DNA of 64,000 bases from Sycon ciliatum (GCF_964019385.1 NC_088647.1:7381128-7445127), one strand, 5' to 3'. Positions 48,721-60,554 are shown, counted from the first letter of the stretch. The notes: a model not told the origin generated them from the letters alone. A program made the numbers and translations.

Positions 48721-49542
48721 GGCCTCGGTCACACTGCGGCAGTTTGAAGTTGGACGCAGCGTCAAGCCGCAGCACTTGACGGAGACGTGGGGTCACACAG
48801 TGTTTTGTTTTTTTGCAGCTCATGACTGCCGCGGCTTGACGCATTTGTCTACGTCACAAAACCACCAGGAAAACTCAATGACGACACGGATTCCCACGGA
48901 AACCGGCCTTTTGCTTATTATACAAAAAAATTGTCGGACAAAGTTTCGAATTTTTCATTGATTTTTGATTACAAGAAGACGAAAGGTACTAGGTCCACGA
49001 GTGCACGATCGTTGTTGTTTCTTTCCGAATTTGAAGCCATTTTCAGTTGTAGTGTCATTGATCAGGCAAGAAAAGTCCGCATCGCAGCTGTGTTTCTCCT
49101 GACTTCGTCATACTGGTTGTCCTTTTTGGGGCTCTTGACAACACAACACTCACAACAGGCTCCAGTTGGCCGATGACCCACTCAAACAACTGGTCCTTTC
49201 TCGACATCATTTTCTTCTCAGAAAACGCCTCGCTCTTCCGCCAGGTTCGGAGCAGAGCAGCCTCGGCCTCGTAGGTCCACGGACTCATCTCGAACAAAAA
49301 GAGGGAACAAAACAAACCTTGAACAGCTGCTCAACTCAAGCAAAGTGTCTTGAAACTAATTTTACTTGAAAGACACTGTTTTTCCGCCAAGCGTCACTCC
49401 CATCAGCGGCAACGCAGCCGATTTCCCCACGTCAGACGCAGCAGCGTCTGACGCTCAAACTTCCCGCGTTGCGTCAGTTGCCATGGAAAAGTTCATGATT
49501 CTGACGCTGACGCAGCATTTTTGCCGTAGTGTGACCGAGGCC
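48721..49542. mobile_element. PIF/Harbinger-like MITE, tandem copy 2
   Basis: 822 bp, same ends and interior as copy 1, differing by several small indels. It shares the single TTA at 48718-48720 with copy 1 and is followed by TTA at 49543-49545. Together the pair splits the BEL/Pao frame between the residues of SLND. Confidence 0.75.
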
Positions 49543-49545
49543 TTA

Positions 49546-50065
49546 GAGACCTTCCATGTGACTTTGCCGCGGCGTCAAACACCAGTCGCACCTTGCCTTT
49601 CTCTTTGTTGTACACAGCAAAGTGTGGCAGGTACCATGTCCGCTCTGGCTGGTGGGTGGCCTCCTCCGGTGACAGCTTCCGGGCGTACCCCTGTTCCAAA
49701 TAGCTGTCGATCTTGCTCTGGTAGCCTTGTGCAAGTGTGTCATCCTTCCGCAGGCGCCTCTCCAGCTGCTCGAGACGCTGGACACCCGTTGCCTTGCTCC
49801 TTGGAAGGGTGATGTCGTCCTCCCGCCAGAGAAGCCCCGTTTGCCGCGGCATCCGGTACGCGAGGTGGGAGTGTCTTTTTTTCTAGCAGCTGGAGTGCGC
49901 GGTCGTCAGCCTTGCTGCGGATTCTCCGATTTTCGGGGCTTGACCCCGAGGGAGTCTAGGGCGAACGACTGCTTGACCAGGTCATGGAGGTCGTTGTCGA
50001 GACCCCAGGTGGAAAGGACCACACCTTCGTCGATTCTGCAGCGGTCGGAACTGACCAAGGCATTA
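49546..50065 (-). pseudogene. BEL/Pao pol: region from protease linker to RT start
   Basis: The minus strand encodes VLSTWGLDNDLHDLVKQS, then after a break VQRLEQLERRLRKDD, YLEQGYARKLSPEE, RTWYLPHFAVYN and GKVRLVFDAAAKSHGRSL, where the tandem MITEs interrupt. The order matches the N-terminal half of BEL/Pao RT. The 5' end meets an unrelated non-LTR fragment near 50066. Confidence 0.78.
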
Positions 50066-50910
50066 CCCGAAACACAATTTGCCTTCCGCAAGAAATGTTC
50101 CCCGGATGACGCCCTCTGTGTGCTGACTGATAATCTGCAGAAGGCGAGAGACAGTGGCAAGACCACAGGGCTGTGCCTACTAGACATGTCGAAGGCTTTT
50201 GATAAAGTGCACCACGACAAGTGAATTCAAGACCTCCTTGCGGTTGGAATTTCTGGAAAAGCCCTTAGTTGGTTCGTCGACTACTTGTCCGGCCGCAAGC
50301 AGCAGATCCTCATCTCGCCTTCAACCAGCCCTGCTCTGGCTTGCACCTGCGGAGTGCCCCAAGGCTCTGTTCTCGGCCCTGTCCTCTTCAGTATAATCCA
50401 CGAGATGTCCCTTTGGTTTCCTCGCCTGTGCCAAGTGTACAATTTGCAGATGACATAGCCCTGTACGACTCCCTGGTCTCAGCGGCGGAAGCGTCCAGAA
50501 CCCTCACCACAGCGGCAACTGCTCTGGCCGGTTGGCTGAAGTCCCGAGGCCTCATCTTGAACGCCACCAAGAGCCAGGTTCTGACTATCTCTCCCCAGCA
50601 GCATGTACAGGAAGTAACAGTCAAAAGCGGCGACTGTCGCCTCCCCTCAGCGTCTTCTGCGCGCTACCTCGGCGTTCACCTTGACAATCGCCTAGATTGG
50701 GACACCCATGTAAACTATGTGGTCACCAAGGTTGCTAAGAAAATTGGCGCCTTGTGGCGGGCACGCCGAAGCCTATCAAGACGCTTTCGTCAGGTGTATG
50801 CGAAGGCGGTCACAATGCCCGACCTGCTTTATGGCTCCTGCTGCTTTTCAGCCGCAATGCGAGAGGGTCAACTGAAACGACTGCAAACCGCGCAAAACAT
50901 CTCGGAAATC
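50066..50910 (+). pseudogene. Non-LTR RT fragment
   Basis: Contains ETQFAFRKKCSPDDALCVL, LLDMSKAFDKVHH, an in-frame stop at 50221, GVPQGSVLGPVLFS, a frame shift near 50395, then FADDIALYD, GLILNATKSQVL, ARYLGVHLDNRLDWD and MPDLLYGSCCFS. Both ends are missing. Most similar in wording to the interrupted element at 22-29 kb. Confidence 0.75.
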
Positions 50911-51370
50911 GGATTTATTCAGTACCATCTGCATTTGGGATGACGGTTCCGCCGTTACCCTAGACGACACGCCCTTTTCCGCGGCAGTCTCTACTAAAAG
51001 CACCTGCGTTGCTGTCAGATCCTGGGGGGGGGGGGGGGGCGTATTTCGCTAACAAGATCTGTGGCTCGAGTAGCTCTCTCCCTCCGAATGCGCCCTGACT
51101 CCTGTCGGCTGAGGGCTATTGCCTCGTTCAGTTGGTCTATTGGTGCAATATCATTGGTGCTTGTTAGAGGTGCTGCTGGTCTTATGCAGGAAGCCACAGG
51201 AGCCACAATCTGTCTGGAGGCGGAAAACTCTTTCCCTGCCTCCACCGAGGGCACAGGGATCGCCATGCCACCAAACGAGGCGTACATGCCGACGAAGGAA
51301 CAAAGTACTGAAGATTAACCATGGCTAGTACACTGTAGTAGTTAAATGAACCCAGGCGCAACCCCGTTCT
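50911..51370. other. No gene seen; G16 run near 51026
   Basis: May include ORF1 or leader sequence of the next non-LTR element, but no motif was found. Confidence 0.35.
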
Positions 51371-54290
51371 ACCCTAGATGTATACGGACACTGTCCCTGA
51401 ATATTTGCAGTCTACGTAATAAACGTACTGACTTGTCCCAATTGATATCGGACACGAAAACTGACATTGCTGCTGTATGTGAAACGTGGTTTAACAACTT
51501 CGTTTCGTCGATGGAGAGACCAATCGCAAACTATACTTTATTTCGGCTTGACAGGCGCGACAAACCCGGAGGTGGTGTATGTTCGTATGTTAATAACTCA
51601 CTGTTTAGTCACCTACGTCCCGACTTAACAGCCGATGGCGTTGAAAGCATTTGGGTAGAGATCAAAACTTACCCACAACCTCTTCTTGTCGGGTGTATTT
51701 ACCGCCCACCGAGTCAGTCACTAGCAGGCTTTCGAGGCTATGTTACACAAGGCATCGGGAGAAGCCAAGAATATTCTGCTTTGTGGTGACTTTAATGTTG
51801 ATCTGGCCAGTCAATCTCCCACATCCCAGCATGCCTCCTTGCATGACATCACAACCAGCTTAGGCCTGCATCAACTTGTAAAATCTCCAACACGCATAAC
51901 GCTGCAAGGGAGCTGCACTCTATTAGATCATGTCTACAGTACAGCTCAAGTCATATCCCCGCCTGATGTGTGTCCAGTTCCGTTCACGACCACTGTGCTA
52001 TTGCAACCAAGATTTACAGCATTGCCTTCTCAGCGACTTTATCGAAACTTCAAGAGAATGGACTTGACATCACTTCGTATGGATATATCTTGCGCCAACC
52101 TCTGTGAACTTCGTGGGTCCTGCGACGACATGTGGCAACAGTGGCTGTCTAAGGTTGTGCCCATTCTTGATGCTCATGCTCCATTGCGCCACGCGTCTTC
52201 CCGACCAAGACAGCATTCACCATGGGTCAATGAACATTTGTTCCTGTTGATACGACGACGGAACCACGCTCATCGGAAATGGCTGCAATCTGAGTGCCAG
52301 ACTGATTATTATGCGTTTAGAGAAGCCAGGCGTATCGTGACTCGTATGAACCGTGAATTGAAGACGATTTTTTTCCAGTCTACGTTCACCAGTGTTCAAG
52401 GTAATCCCAGGAAAACGTGGAAGGTTTTGAACGAGTTATTCGGAAGACAACGTGTTCAATCCGTTCCACAATGCTCTGCAAGCAACATTGGGTGTGTATT
52501 TGCTGATGTTGTCAGTGATCATCAACGAGCACCTGAACTGTGTCTTCCACAGGGCCCAGTGGGTTTTACATCCTTCAGTTCGGTGTCAATAGGTTGTGTG
52601 CGTAAACTGTTGGGTTCCTTGGACACCAGCAAAGCGACAGGCAGTTATGGAGTACCCGCATTTCTTCTGAAGTCCTGCGCTGATTTGCTAGCTCCCTCCT
52701 TAACATTGATATTTAATGCATCTCTTGCTGTTGGTTCTGTGCCGGACGGCATGAAGTTGGCACATGTCACGCCGGTATTCAAGGCTGGAAATCCTCAAGA
52801 TCCGGGAAATTATCGCTCTGTGTCTCTCCTGCCAATTGTGTCGAAGCTGTTAGAACGAATTGTCCCTAGACAACTATCCTCATTTCTGGACAAGAAGAAT
52901 TTGTACCCTCCCTGTCAGTTTGGCTTAAGACATCAACATTCAACGGAAGACGCTCTAGTTTTCGTCACGGACACGTTTGTTCGCGCTCGCGATGCCGGAC
53001 AAATTACTGGTGCTGTGCTCGTGGATATGTCCAAAGCATTTGACAAGGTCAGGCACCAAGTGCTCATTAATGATTTGTTTGAGCTTGGCATATCTGGTTC
53101 AGCATTAGTTTGGTTTGCCGACTATTTTTCCAATCGTCGCCAAATAGTGCACATTGCTGAGAACTATAGCCCTCCTTTCCCCTGAATGTGTGGCGTTCCC
53201 CAGGGCTCTGTTCTTGGTCCGTTGCTTTTGTACCCTATGTTCGTTCGATCCAGTCCATTGTCTCCGAGTTTTGTGTGAAGGTTATTCAATTTGCTGACGA
53301 TATTCTATTGTATTTTTGCGGTACGCAGAAGAATGCGCTTAGCAACTCCCTGTCTCCAGCTGTGTCAGCCATTAGTACCTGGCTGTCAAACCGCAATTTA
53401 ATTCTAAATGCCCGGAAGACACAAGTGCTCTTCCTGTCTACGCCACATATTACTGACCACCAATTTGCAGTCTACTGTCATGGAGTGCAGCTCAAGCAAG
53501 TGACATGTGCAAAGTACCTTGGAATACATTTGGACCAGGATCTTTCTTGGAGGACTCAAGTTGATTCTATGGTCACCAAACTTGCCAGTAAAATTGGTAT
53601 TCTGTTCCGGGATCGACACAATATTCCGCTGAGTTGCCGAGAAACCTTTGTAAAGTGCCTCGTGTTGCCAGATTTTCTATATGCATCAAATTGTTTTTCT
53701 GCTGGCCTTTCCTTAACCCAGTTAGGTAGGCTTGAACGAATGCTAAAGCGAGCTTTGCGTTCAGTGTACGATACTGGTTTTTGTAGCCCATCAAGCCCTT
53801 TATTTGCGAGACTTGGTCTAGATCGTTTGGCATCCATGTATTGCAAGAAATTACTGTATCTGACGTTGCGCTGTTTGGAAGGCCGCTGTAGTGTCACATT
53901 AAGTCAAATGTTCGAGCGTTTAAATAATGCTCTTGTAACACGCAGCCTTGTATCACGCACTCCTAAGTTGTCCATGTTCAGAACTGCCTTTGCCCGTCAT
54001 GGCGCTTCCTTCCAATGTGCTAAGCTGTGGAATGATTTACACCCTCTAGCTCGCTGTGTGGATAACTCCGCCCATTTTAAGAAACTGTTACCCCAATGCC
54101 TTGCTTTTTCACGCTAGTACTTATGACTTTCAGCTATGCAAAAATGCAAACATGATCACCTATCCAATAGTCTATTATATTACATGTAATTATTCATATC
54201 TTTTTGCATCTTTCCCTCAAGTGGCTCTATTGTTATTAGGCAATTGACTGTTATAGTCACCACTATAAATAAAAATCCTATCCCATCCTA
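51371..54290 (+). pseudogene. Nearly full-length CR1/L2-like element, disabled
   Basis: The endonuclease starts near 51376 (LNICSLRNKRTDL, AAVCETWF, GCIYRPPS) and shifts frame near 51735 before LLCGDFNVDLAS. The SDH catalytic motif is lost to mutation near 51985. The RT follows: KATGSYGVPAFLLKSC, NYRSVSLLPIVSKLLE, LVDMSKAFDKVRH. A TGA at 53183 and a shift near 53240 precede FADDILLY and the C-terminus, which stops at 54117. The 3' untranslated region ends in ATAAATAAAAATCC with CCATCC-like repeats (54275-54290). At least three disabling changes make it inactive. Confidence 0.85.
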
Positions 54291-54880
54291 AACCGCACTG
54301 GTAGCGATAGCAGCTTTATTAGTGCCGACTCGTCCGAACAGGAATGGCCGCTGAGCGCTGGCAGCAGCTTGGTCGTGATGGCTGCGTCGAGACGGGCCAG
54401 AAGACTCGCAGGCCAGGCGCTCAACTTGCAGCGTCCACTTGTCGATTAATTCTGTGATGTACTCCTCGCAGAAGACAGTTGAACCGAGTGCGCCGCCAAG
54501 ATACCGAGCACCCTCGGTCACAACGCGGATGCCCGTGTCCCCGAAAAGCTGGAGAGCCAAGGCTGAATGCAGCTCCTTGACAATTCGTGTTGTCTTGCTC
54601 GCGTTAGGGTAGTATCCATGGCCAGGGCCATGCTCCAGAATCCCATCCCAGTACTGTCTTAGATTGAGGAGCTGCCCGCCACCAGAATCGTCATCAGCAT
54701 ACCATAGCTGCACCACATCGGGGCAGCACTCTGACAGCTTGTCAATCAATGGCATCATGGCGACCGCGTATATCGCCATGGCGAGGGGATCACCTTGGCA
54801 GGTACCCTCCTGACTCCTTATCTCGCCACCACCCGACACAAACAGGCGACACGGACTGCTGTAGGTGTTCACTACTACAC
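54291..54880 (-). pseudogene. Fragment of the restriction-nuclease-type non-LTR lineage
   Basis: The minus frame has CRLFVSGGGEIRSQEGT, CQGDPLAMAIYAVAMMPL, LWYADDDSGGG, LRQYWDGILEHGPGHGYYP and TEGARYLGGALGS. These align in order with the RT of the complete element at 38120-41559. Only the central RT remains, with its YADD box intact. Confidence 0.75.
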
Positions 54881-55355
54881 CTACTACTACTACTGTGTGT
54901 TATGGTTTTTTTATTTCCTGTATTCTATTTATTTATTTTTCACGGAGAAGGCGGACAGCGCGAACGTGCTGGTTGTCAATGATTTGTTTTGAGTTTTGCC
55001 CGTACTTCCAAAAGGTCTCGCGTCCACTACCCATTTACTACCTTACATTTTAAGTGTAGACTCAACACCGCGGTACCATTGAACAGACTCTGACGTATCC
55101 TTCCATTCTCTTACATGGCAGATGGTAGTAACAGCGCTGTTGCGGTCTTGTGGTTTGAGCTTGATAAAGCCACGTCTACAGTAGGATGAGAAGGAGCGCT
55201 GACCAGCAATGGACCAAGACAAGTATCTCCCATGCGCAACAGTCCTAGATCGACGTACTAAAGAATCATTATAAATGAAACTTATCCTCCTGCAGCAAAT
55301 TCATTTCAGAGAAATCCTTCAGCGGAATCTTTATGAGTTGGATATTAAAGGCATC
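54881..55355. other. Intergenic, upstream of gene B
   Basis: No promoter motif or repeat end was recognised with confidence. Confidence 0.4.
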
Positions 55356-55373
55356 ATGGAAATGAAGATTGCT
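55356..55373 (+). CDS. Gene B exon 1: start codon and first six residues
   Basis: ATG in a fair context (purine-poor upstream, G at +4), ends in phase 0 before GTAAGT. The frame is also open some way upstream, so an earlier start is possible. Confidence 0.55.
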
Positions 55374-58300
55374 GTAAGTACAATGCAAACCTAAATGGCT
55401 TTCTGTAGCTACTTCGAGACCAGCTATCCTTCAAAACCCACTGTACTCAATTCTTCCACGCAGGTCTTTTTTGCCCTATTGGGAATTGCGTCACTGGAGG
55501 CGCAAAATCCATTGGACACGAAAGGTGCGTTCACGGAAATGTTCTTGTCACGAGTCCCATAATTATTACTTGATGGGCTTTGTGGAGTGGGTCGCACTCC
55601 GAACGGCGTAGCCATTAAGGTATTGGTACTATTTATTTATACATGCATATGCATGCAATGTACGTTTGAGGGAGCTGAATAATCATCATTCGATATCGTG
55701 TTCTTGTCCTCGTGCTATTTGCTGCAGTCACTTTGAACGGTGAAGAAATACAGGAAGATTCCATTTTGACGGACGTAAAGTTGGACGATGTATTTGTCTG
55801 CTCCACATCGAAGATGAGCGATTTGGTGTGGCGCAGAGGAGGAACCTCTGACAGCACTGACTCAAACATTGAAATACAGCCCGATATGATCCTAGACCAG
55901 AATGTGGTAACGCTAAGCTTTACCGCTTTCGTAGAAGACGGCATTTTCATATGTGGCGTTTGCAACAACTGTGTGCGATTCGCAATTTACACCCCAAGTG
56001 AGTAAAGAATCATATGAAGTGACCCAGTAGTGCTGTTGGTAGTAAAGTAACGATAAAAATTATCCCGATGAATGTGACATAATTGTCATGATTGATAAAA
56101 CTTTATAGAAAAGAAAAAGGACCAAAGAACTACAAGTTACACTATAATGTTCGCTACAGGTAGTTGTAGAACGTCAGTACCGTCGGTTAGTGTCGTGCAA
56201 TGTTATCGCATGAGCTGAGTGTTTAGTAACTGGTGGTAACTTGTAGTTCCTTGGTCCTTTTTCTTTTCTATAAATTTATCCATGGTTCTCCATCTGAGTT
56301 CATTAAGTTAATGTAATTCCTCAGTGACATGACCTCCAAATCAGAAAACAGCTTTACTGAATGGTTCGCCCATTTTGTTCGACAAAACCGGACAGACCAC
56401 TCCACCATGGGAATAGGACCATGCATTCAAAGTGTGTTCGCTTAGTTCGCTACAACAATACACAAGGCCGAAGGGTCACTTTCGGCGAGAGGTGTGGAGC
56501 AGTCCATTGATGTCGCAAAATGCTGATGCAGGGTACTAGTATTCAATCATGTCTTGGACATGCTGAAAAACAGTCGTCTAACAGAACGCCCAGCTTCACA
56601 GGAAAAGGGAACACAGAATATTGGCTATGACGCCAGGATGACAATACACGAGACACCATTGAACAGCAGAGCCATGGCGCACCTCAAAACCGTCAAACAA
56701 CCTCCCCAACAGGGAGTAGGATTCAGGATTAACAATGATAAGTCTAGAGTGGCGCGACCATGAGATCAGACAGACCTTCCGCTTATCTTGGATGCACATG
56801 AGCATTTGTTTTCATGTTCGTTCTGATAAGAAGGAACCGCCCCGTGAGGGGGGGGGGGGGGGGGGTCCTGAATGTCGTGCTGTGTTCAGAAGATTGTTTT
56901 CCATTTGTCGCATGTACGTGCATTTTGATTAAGATGCTTTTATAATCACACCAAGAAACCTAATCTATGCAAATCATATCGACTTGAATTCGCACTTGGT
57001 TGTTAGATGGGTCCCCAGTAACCCGTTAATTAGTCACGTCCATCGATTGTCTATTGTCGCACTACGTTTCTTCACACTTGCGATTGCGATTGCACATTAT
57101 GCCTACAGTTGTTGTTTTTCACTGCTCTTCTTTGCATTATCTTGTCACTCCTCTAATAAATAAATAAATAATAAAACAGGTCGCGTAATGAAGCAGCATA
57201 ACGATAGATGTGCAAAGTCATGATGCCTGGTCCGCTTCTGTCCTGGGTTCACTAACCCGTGCGTTGCAGCCGCGAGCAAAACCAGCTCAGGCTGAGAGTT
57301 CCCTCCATGATTGCTTGTCCAAAGCGCGCATTCTGAGCCCACTCAGATCAGTCATGGCCTTCAGTGGCATGTCTCTGGCAGCTGTGCTTGCCTTGACTGC
57401 CGTGGCCAGGTTCGATTTCGGGCGTCCACGCACACTGGTGACATCTCGACGGAAGTAGTTGTCCATTGCCTGCTGTGGCGGGGCATCTGAGGGCATCCTC
57501 AGAACATGACCCAACATCCGGAAACGGCGGACAGCAACGGTGTGCGAAAGTGGCTGTGTGTGTGCTCTGGAATATAGGTCTTTGTTGGAGATGAGGGCGG
57601 GATACCTAATTCCGAACAAGTTCCGTAGTTGACGTCTATGGAAGGCGTTCAGCGTTCAGCAGTCACTCCTCTGCTGAACTTAATTCTTTGGTCCTGTCCT
57701 TTCGATTTTTGTTAGTGTTTCACCATGAAAGTATACTGGTGCAAACATTAATAAATTGTTATCAGCGTTCTGTCTCTCCCTGATGTTTTTAATCTTACCT
57801 TTCCTTATGGATTTGGCATCCCCTTTTGCCTTTTCAATTTTACAGATACAACAACGCGGGACGCTCTCCTGGGAGCCACCAGTGTTTTGGCTCTGCTTTT
57901 CGTGTTGTCTTTGACATTGGCGCTTTACGCCATACGAACAAAACTCCGCATAGCGGAGGCCCTTGATCACCAGTGAGTCTGAAATTGGTTATCATCGTAT
58001 GCCTCGTGCATTGGTGAAATTATCTTTGGGAAATGACACGATATCGGTTAGGCCTTGGTCTGATATTGGGCTGCACAGAATCAGTTCAAGAGCAGGGACA
58101 GCGCGAAACAAGAATCCTTGATTAGTACAGTAGCTATTCTGGTGTGCTCAAAATCATCCTTATTTTTGGTTGTGGTGCCTGGTGGTGTATGGTGAGTGGC
58201 GATGGTGGTGCAGGTGGTGATATTGTCGTTGTTGTTGTTGTTGGGGTTGTTGTTGTTTTTTTGTTACTAGCTTACTGCTGTTCTTGTCGTTGTCATTATT

Positions 58301-59731
58301 GTTCCAGATACTGCTTCTTCTTTGTTGATGGTTATTTGTATGTCATGCAAGATTCTTGCGATATGGCCTAACCTTCTGCTATATCTACGTACCTTGATTG
58401 AAAGTCCTGAAACCGTGAATTAGATGATAGCGTATGTATCATACAATTCCATGGCAACATTATACCCTTTTTTGTTCTGGTCCTGTAGGCAACGGGAAAA
58501 CCAAGCCCGGCGAGCCACCGCCATCGAAGACACGGTCTTTGTCCGCAGGGTGGATGGCCCTCCGCAGTACTCTCCGGACCTACCACAGACAGACAGGAGG
58601 TAAGTGAAGGGGAAACATGGTAACACTTTTGAAATTTAGCCACAGTTCTGATGACAGTATGCTTCTGGGAAGGGGATGGAGGACTTCAAAACAGGCAATG
58701 ACACTTCAATGAGCACAGAGATAAAGAAACTGGAAAATCCAACCGCGCATGCCTGTCCATATACGTTGAGACAGCTGATTGAAGGAGAAGACGGAAAAAA
58801 ACTGAAACAAGCCTTTTACAAGCCTTTGGGCCATGCATGCATCGAGCCACATATCAACGTCCTCTATATTCCTGAGTAACAAGCTGGCCTGCTGGACCCT
58901 ACGTTTGTGGAACACTTTAATCAGGAATACTCTTGTCGGGTTGACAATATTAACGGTTATCCATGATCACTGAATTGGCTTGCAATGGGATAGTCGTGGG
59001 CCGACTTTGGCACAGTGGTGGAGCTTGCTCTATTTCCTGAAGTTGGCATAGCCGTTGAGGTGGCAGTGGCCAACTTATACGCAACAATTACGAGCGCCAT
59101 GTTCAACATTACAGCCCGTGCTCATATTAAGTGCCCGCGCTCATACATTGGGATAGGGGTTAGGCATTGGCAAAGGGGTTAATCTCTTCAGAGCTAGTTT
59201 TGCACAACAGACAAACATAATCCCCACTGTCTCCTATAGTGGTGTCTTACAATCTTCAGATCTAAATAGCCGACATGGAGACAATAATCATTACAGTCAT
59301 AGCGATGAGTAATACAGTTGCTTGCCCTTTCCCTTTTAAGTTAAAGTCATGATACTTTCACTGATGATTGTGATATGAAATCGTCCTGCACACCACATGT
59401 CTTTCGTTGCAATGCGTGTGACAGGAGTGTACATCTTATTTACCCTTCAAAATGCACATAAGGTGTTTTGTTTTATAATCTCTGTTACAGAGTACTGCCA
59501 GCGGAAATCCAAGCTGGTGTGTGGCCATCGTTCCGCCTGGCCCCCAGGTCGGCGGAGCGCAGAGAGGAAGTGCACGCTCTACACAGCAGAGCGTGTAGTG
59601 CCTCTCTGCGCTCCCAGTCACCGCAAGCAGCACCGTCGCCCGTGGGCCAGGCTCCAGCACTGCCACCACCACCCCCTGATTCGCCTCCTCCTCAATACAA
59701 GGAGGACGACGACTCAGAGACGTCCGTCTAA
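55356..59731 (+). CDS. Gene B: Ig-domain type I membrane protein with PPxY and PDZ-ligand tail (6 exons)
   Basis: Exons are 55356-55373, 55464-55524, 55728-55997, 57846-57972, 58489-58599 and 59491-59731. All introns are GT-AG and phases match. The sum is 828 nt, giving 275 aa plus TAA. Residues 1-19 form a signal peptide (IAVFFALLGIASLEA, likely cut before QNP). Residues 27-116 are one Ig-like domain. Residues 122-145 are a transmembrane helix followed by basic residues. The tail has PPQY at 183-186 and again at 262-265, a proline run, an acidic stretch and a C-terminal ETSV. PPxY motifs bind WW domains (for example NEDD4-type ligases or YAP-like proteins) and T-x-V ends bind class I PDZ domains. 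A surface receptor or adhesion protein is inferred. No named family was recognised. Confidence 0.75.
55464..55524 (+). CDS. Gene B exon 2: signal peptide core
   Basis: 61 bp, acceptor TTCTTCCACGCAG, donor GTGCGT, phase 0 in and phase 1 out. Encodes VFFALLGIASLEAQNP. Confidence 0.65.
55728..55997 (+). CDS. Gene B exon 3: Ig-like domain
   Basis: 270 bp, symmetric phase 1-1, acceptor TATTTGCTGCAG, donor GTGAGT. The Ig pair is VFVCSTS with a Trp 10 residues on (LVWRR) and DGIFICGV. An extra CNNC follows the F strand. Confidence 0.75.
56102..56274. mobile_element. Palindromic MITE, family I, in intron 3 of gene B
   Basis: 173 bp, arms of about 39 bp starting TTTATAGAAAAG and containing GAACTACAAGTTAC. 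It is followed by GGTTCTCCATCTGAGTT. The arm sequence is shared with 9121-9306. Confidence 0.75.
56844..56864. repeat. Poly-G tract
   Basis: About 19 G in intron 3 of gene B, interrupting otherwise non-coding sequence. Confidence 0.8.
57260..57660 (-). pseudogene. RTE-type non-LTR fragment in intron 3 of gene B
   Basis: The minus frame contains NAFHRRQLRNLFGIRYP, LISNKDLYSRA, RRFRMLGHVLRMPSDAPPQQAM and a short basic end with stop at 57287. The sequence R-x-L-x-x-x-x-G-I-x-Y-P then G-H-V-x-R-M is the usual C-terminus of RTE-like RT proteins. The rest of the element is absent. It is antisense to gene B. Confidence 0.6.
57846..57972 (+). CDS. Gene B exon 4: transmembrane helix
   Basis: 127 bp, acceptor TTCAATTTTACAG, donor GTGAGT, phase 1 in and phase 2 out. 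Encodes about 24 hydrophobic residues (ATSVLALLFVLSLTLAL) and then RTKLR. Confidence 0.75.
58489..58599 (+). CDS. Gene B exon 5: cytoplasmic tail with first PPQY
   Basis: 111 bp, acceptor GTCCTGTAG, donor GTAAGT, phase 2-2. Encodes a basic stretch (QRENQARRATAIED) and GPPQYSP. Confidence 0.7.
59491..59731 (+). CDS. Gene B exon 6: tail end with second PPQY and PDZ ligand
   Basis: Acceptor CTGTTACAG joins in phase 2. Encodes a Ser/Arg/Pro-rich tail, PPPQYKEDDDSETSV, and TAA at 59729-59731. GTGAGT follows three bases after the stop, so the 3' untranslated region may be spliced once more. Confidence 0.75.
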
Positions 59732-60554
59732 ATGGTGAGTGATCTGTGCTCAAAATAATATTGACCTCACCCACATGCATACACGTATACAACGCCTGGG
59801 AACACATACCCAGGCACACACACACACACACATACACATGCGTGCGCAAACATAAACAAATACAGACATGTGTACACCAAGCAAACAGAATACCAGGGAG
59901 TGGGGCTTGTCATACTCCCTGGCCCAGGGGGTGGGTTTTGCCTCAATCCTTTTTTCCTTATTCAATTCTGTCTTACAAATTTTGATGAGACAGTGCATTC
60001 CGAACCAAGAATTGTGCAATAAACGGGAACAAGCGAATGCATGTGGCCCTTAATGGTTGGGGCTCCCAAAGATTTCAAGACTTGACATAGCCAAGGTTTG
60101 AAAATTTTCAAAAAAGACGGTTTTCTTACGTGGTGCACTGACAAACAGCCCCGCGCTCAAGGGATTAACACTTGTACTTGTAACTATCTGAATTAAATTA
60201 TTTGTCGCACCCTGTGTAACTCTAAACCATGAGTCATCATACACGGTACGGCACTTAGGATCCGATTAGTTAGCAAAATTAATGTCTGTGCATTGCCGAC
60301 TTCTTCTTTTTAATATCCAGCTCCCCCTTGTCATCATCATCCCCATCACCGTCACCATCATCATCCCCCATCACCATCATCACCATGCCTCTCTTCACTC
60401 CCATTCAGCATTATTTATCTCATAACTTGATCTCTTCCGTAATTTTCAATACAATCATCTACATACTTTATCTGGTCATCACGACCATTTCATCCATATA
60501 ATTATGTGTAATTTGTAAAATTAATAGTTGTTAGAGTTACATGTAACTTGCTAA
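59732..60554. other. Downstream of gene B
   Basis: Contains a CA-rich stretch (59816-59834) and CATCAC-type simple sequence (60330-60385). No further exon was recognised. Confidence 0.4.
60018..60023 (+). other. Possible poly(A) signal of gene B
   Basis: AATAAA about 290 bp after the stop codon of gene B. Confidence 0.35.

Noticed and set aside
48541..49812. Repeated open frames (for example 49366-49812) suggesting a duplicated gene
   Set aside because: They are in the interior of the two tandem MITEs and run on antisense into BEL/Pao sequence. They contain no recognisable domain.
59397..59738. 113-aa frame overlapping the last exon of gene B
   Set aside because: It is in a different phase from the spliced gene. 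The phase that continues exons 4 and 5 gives the PPQY and ETSV tail.
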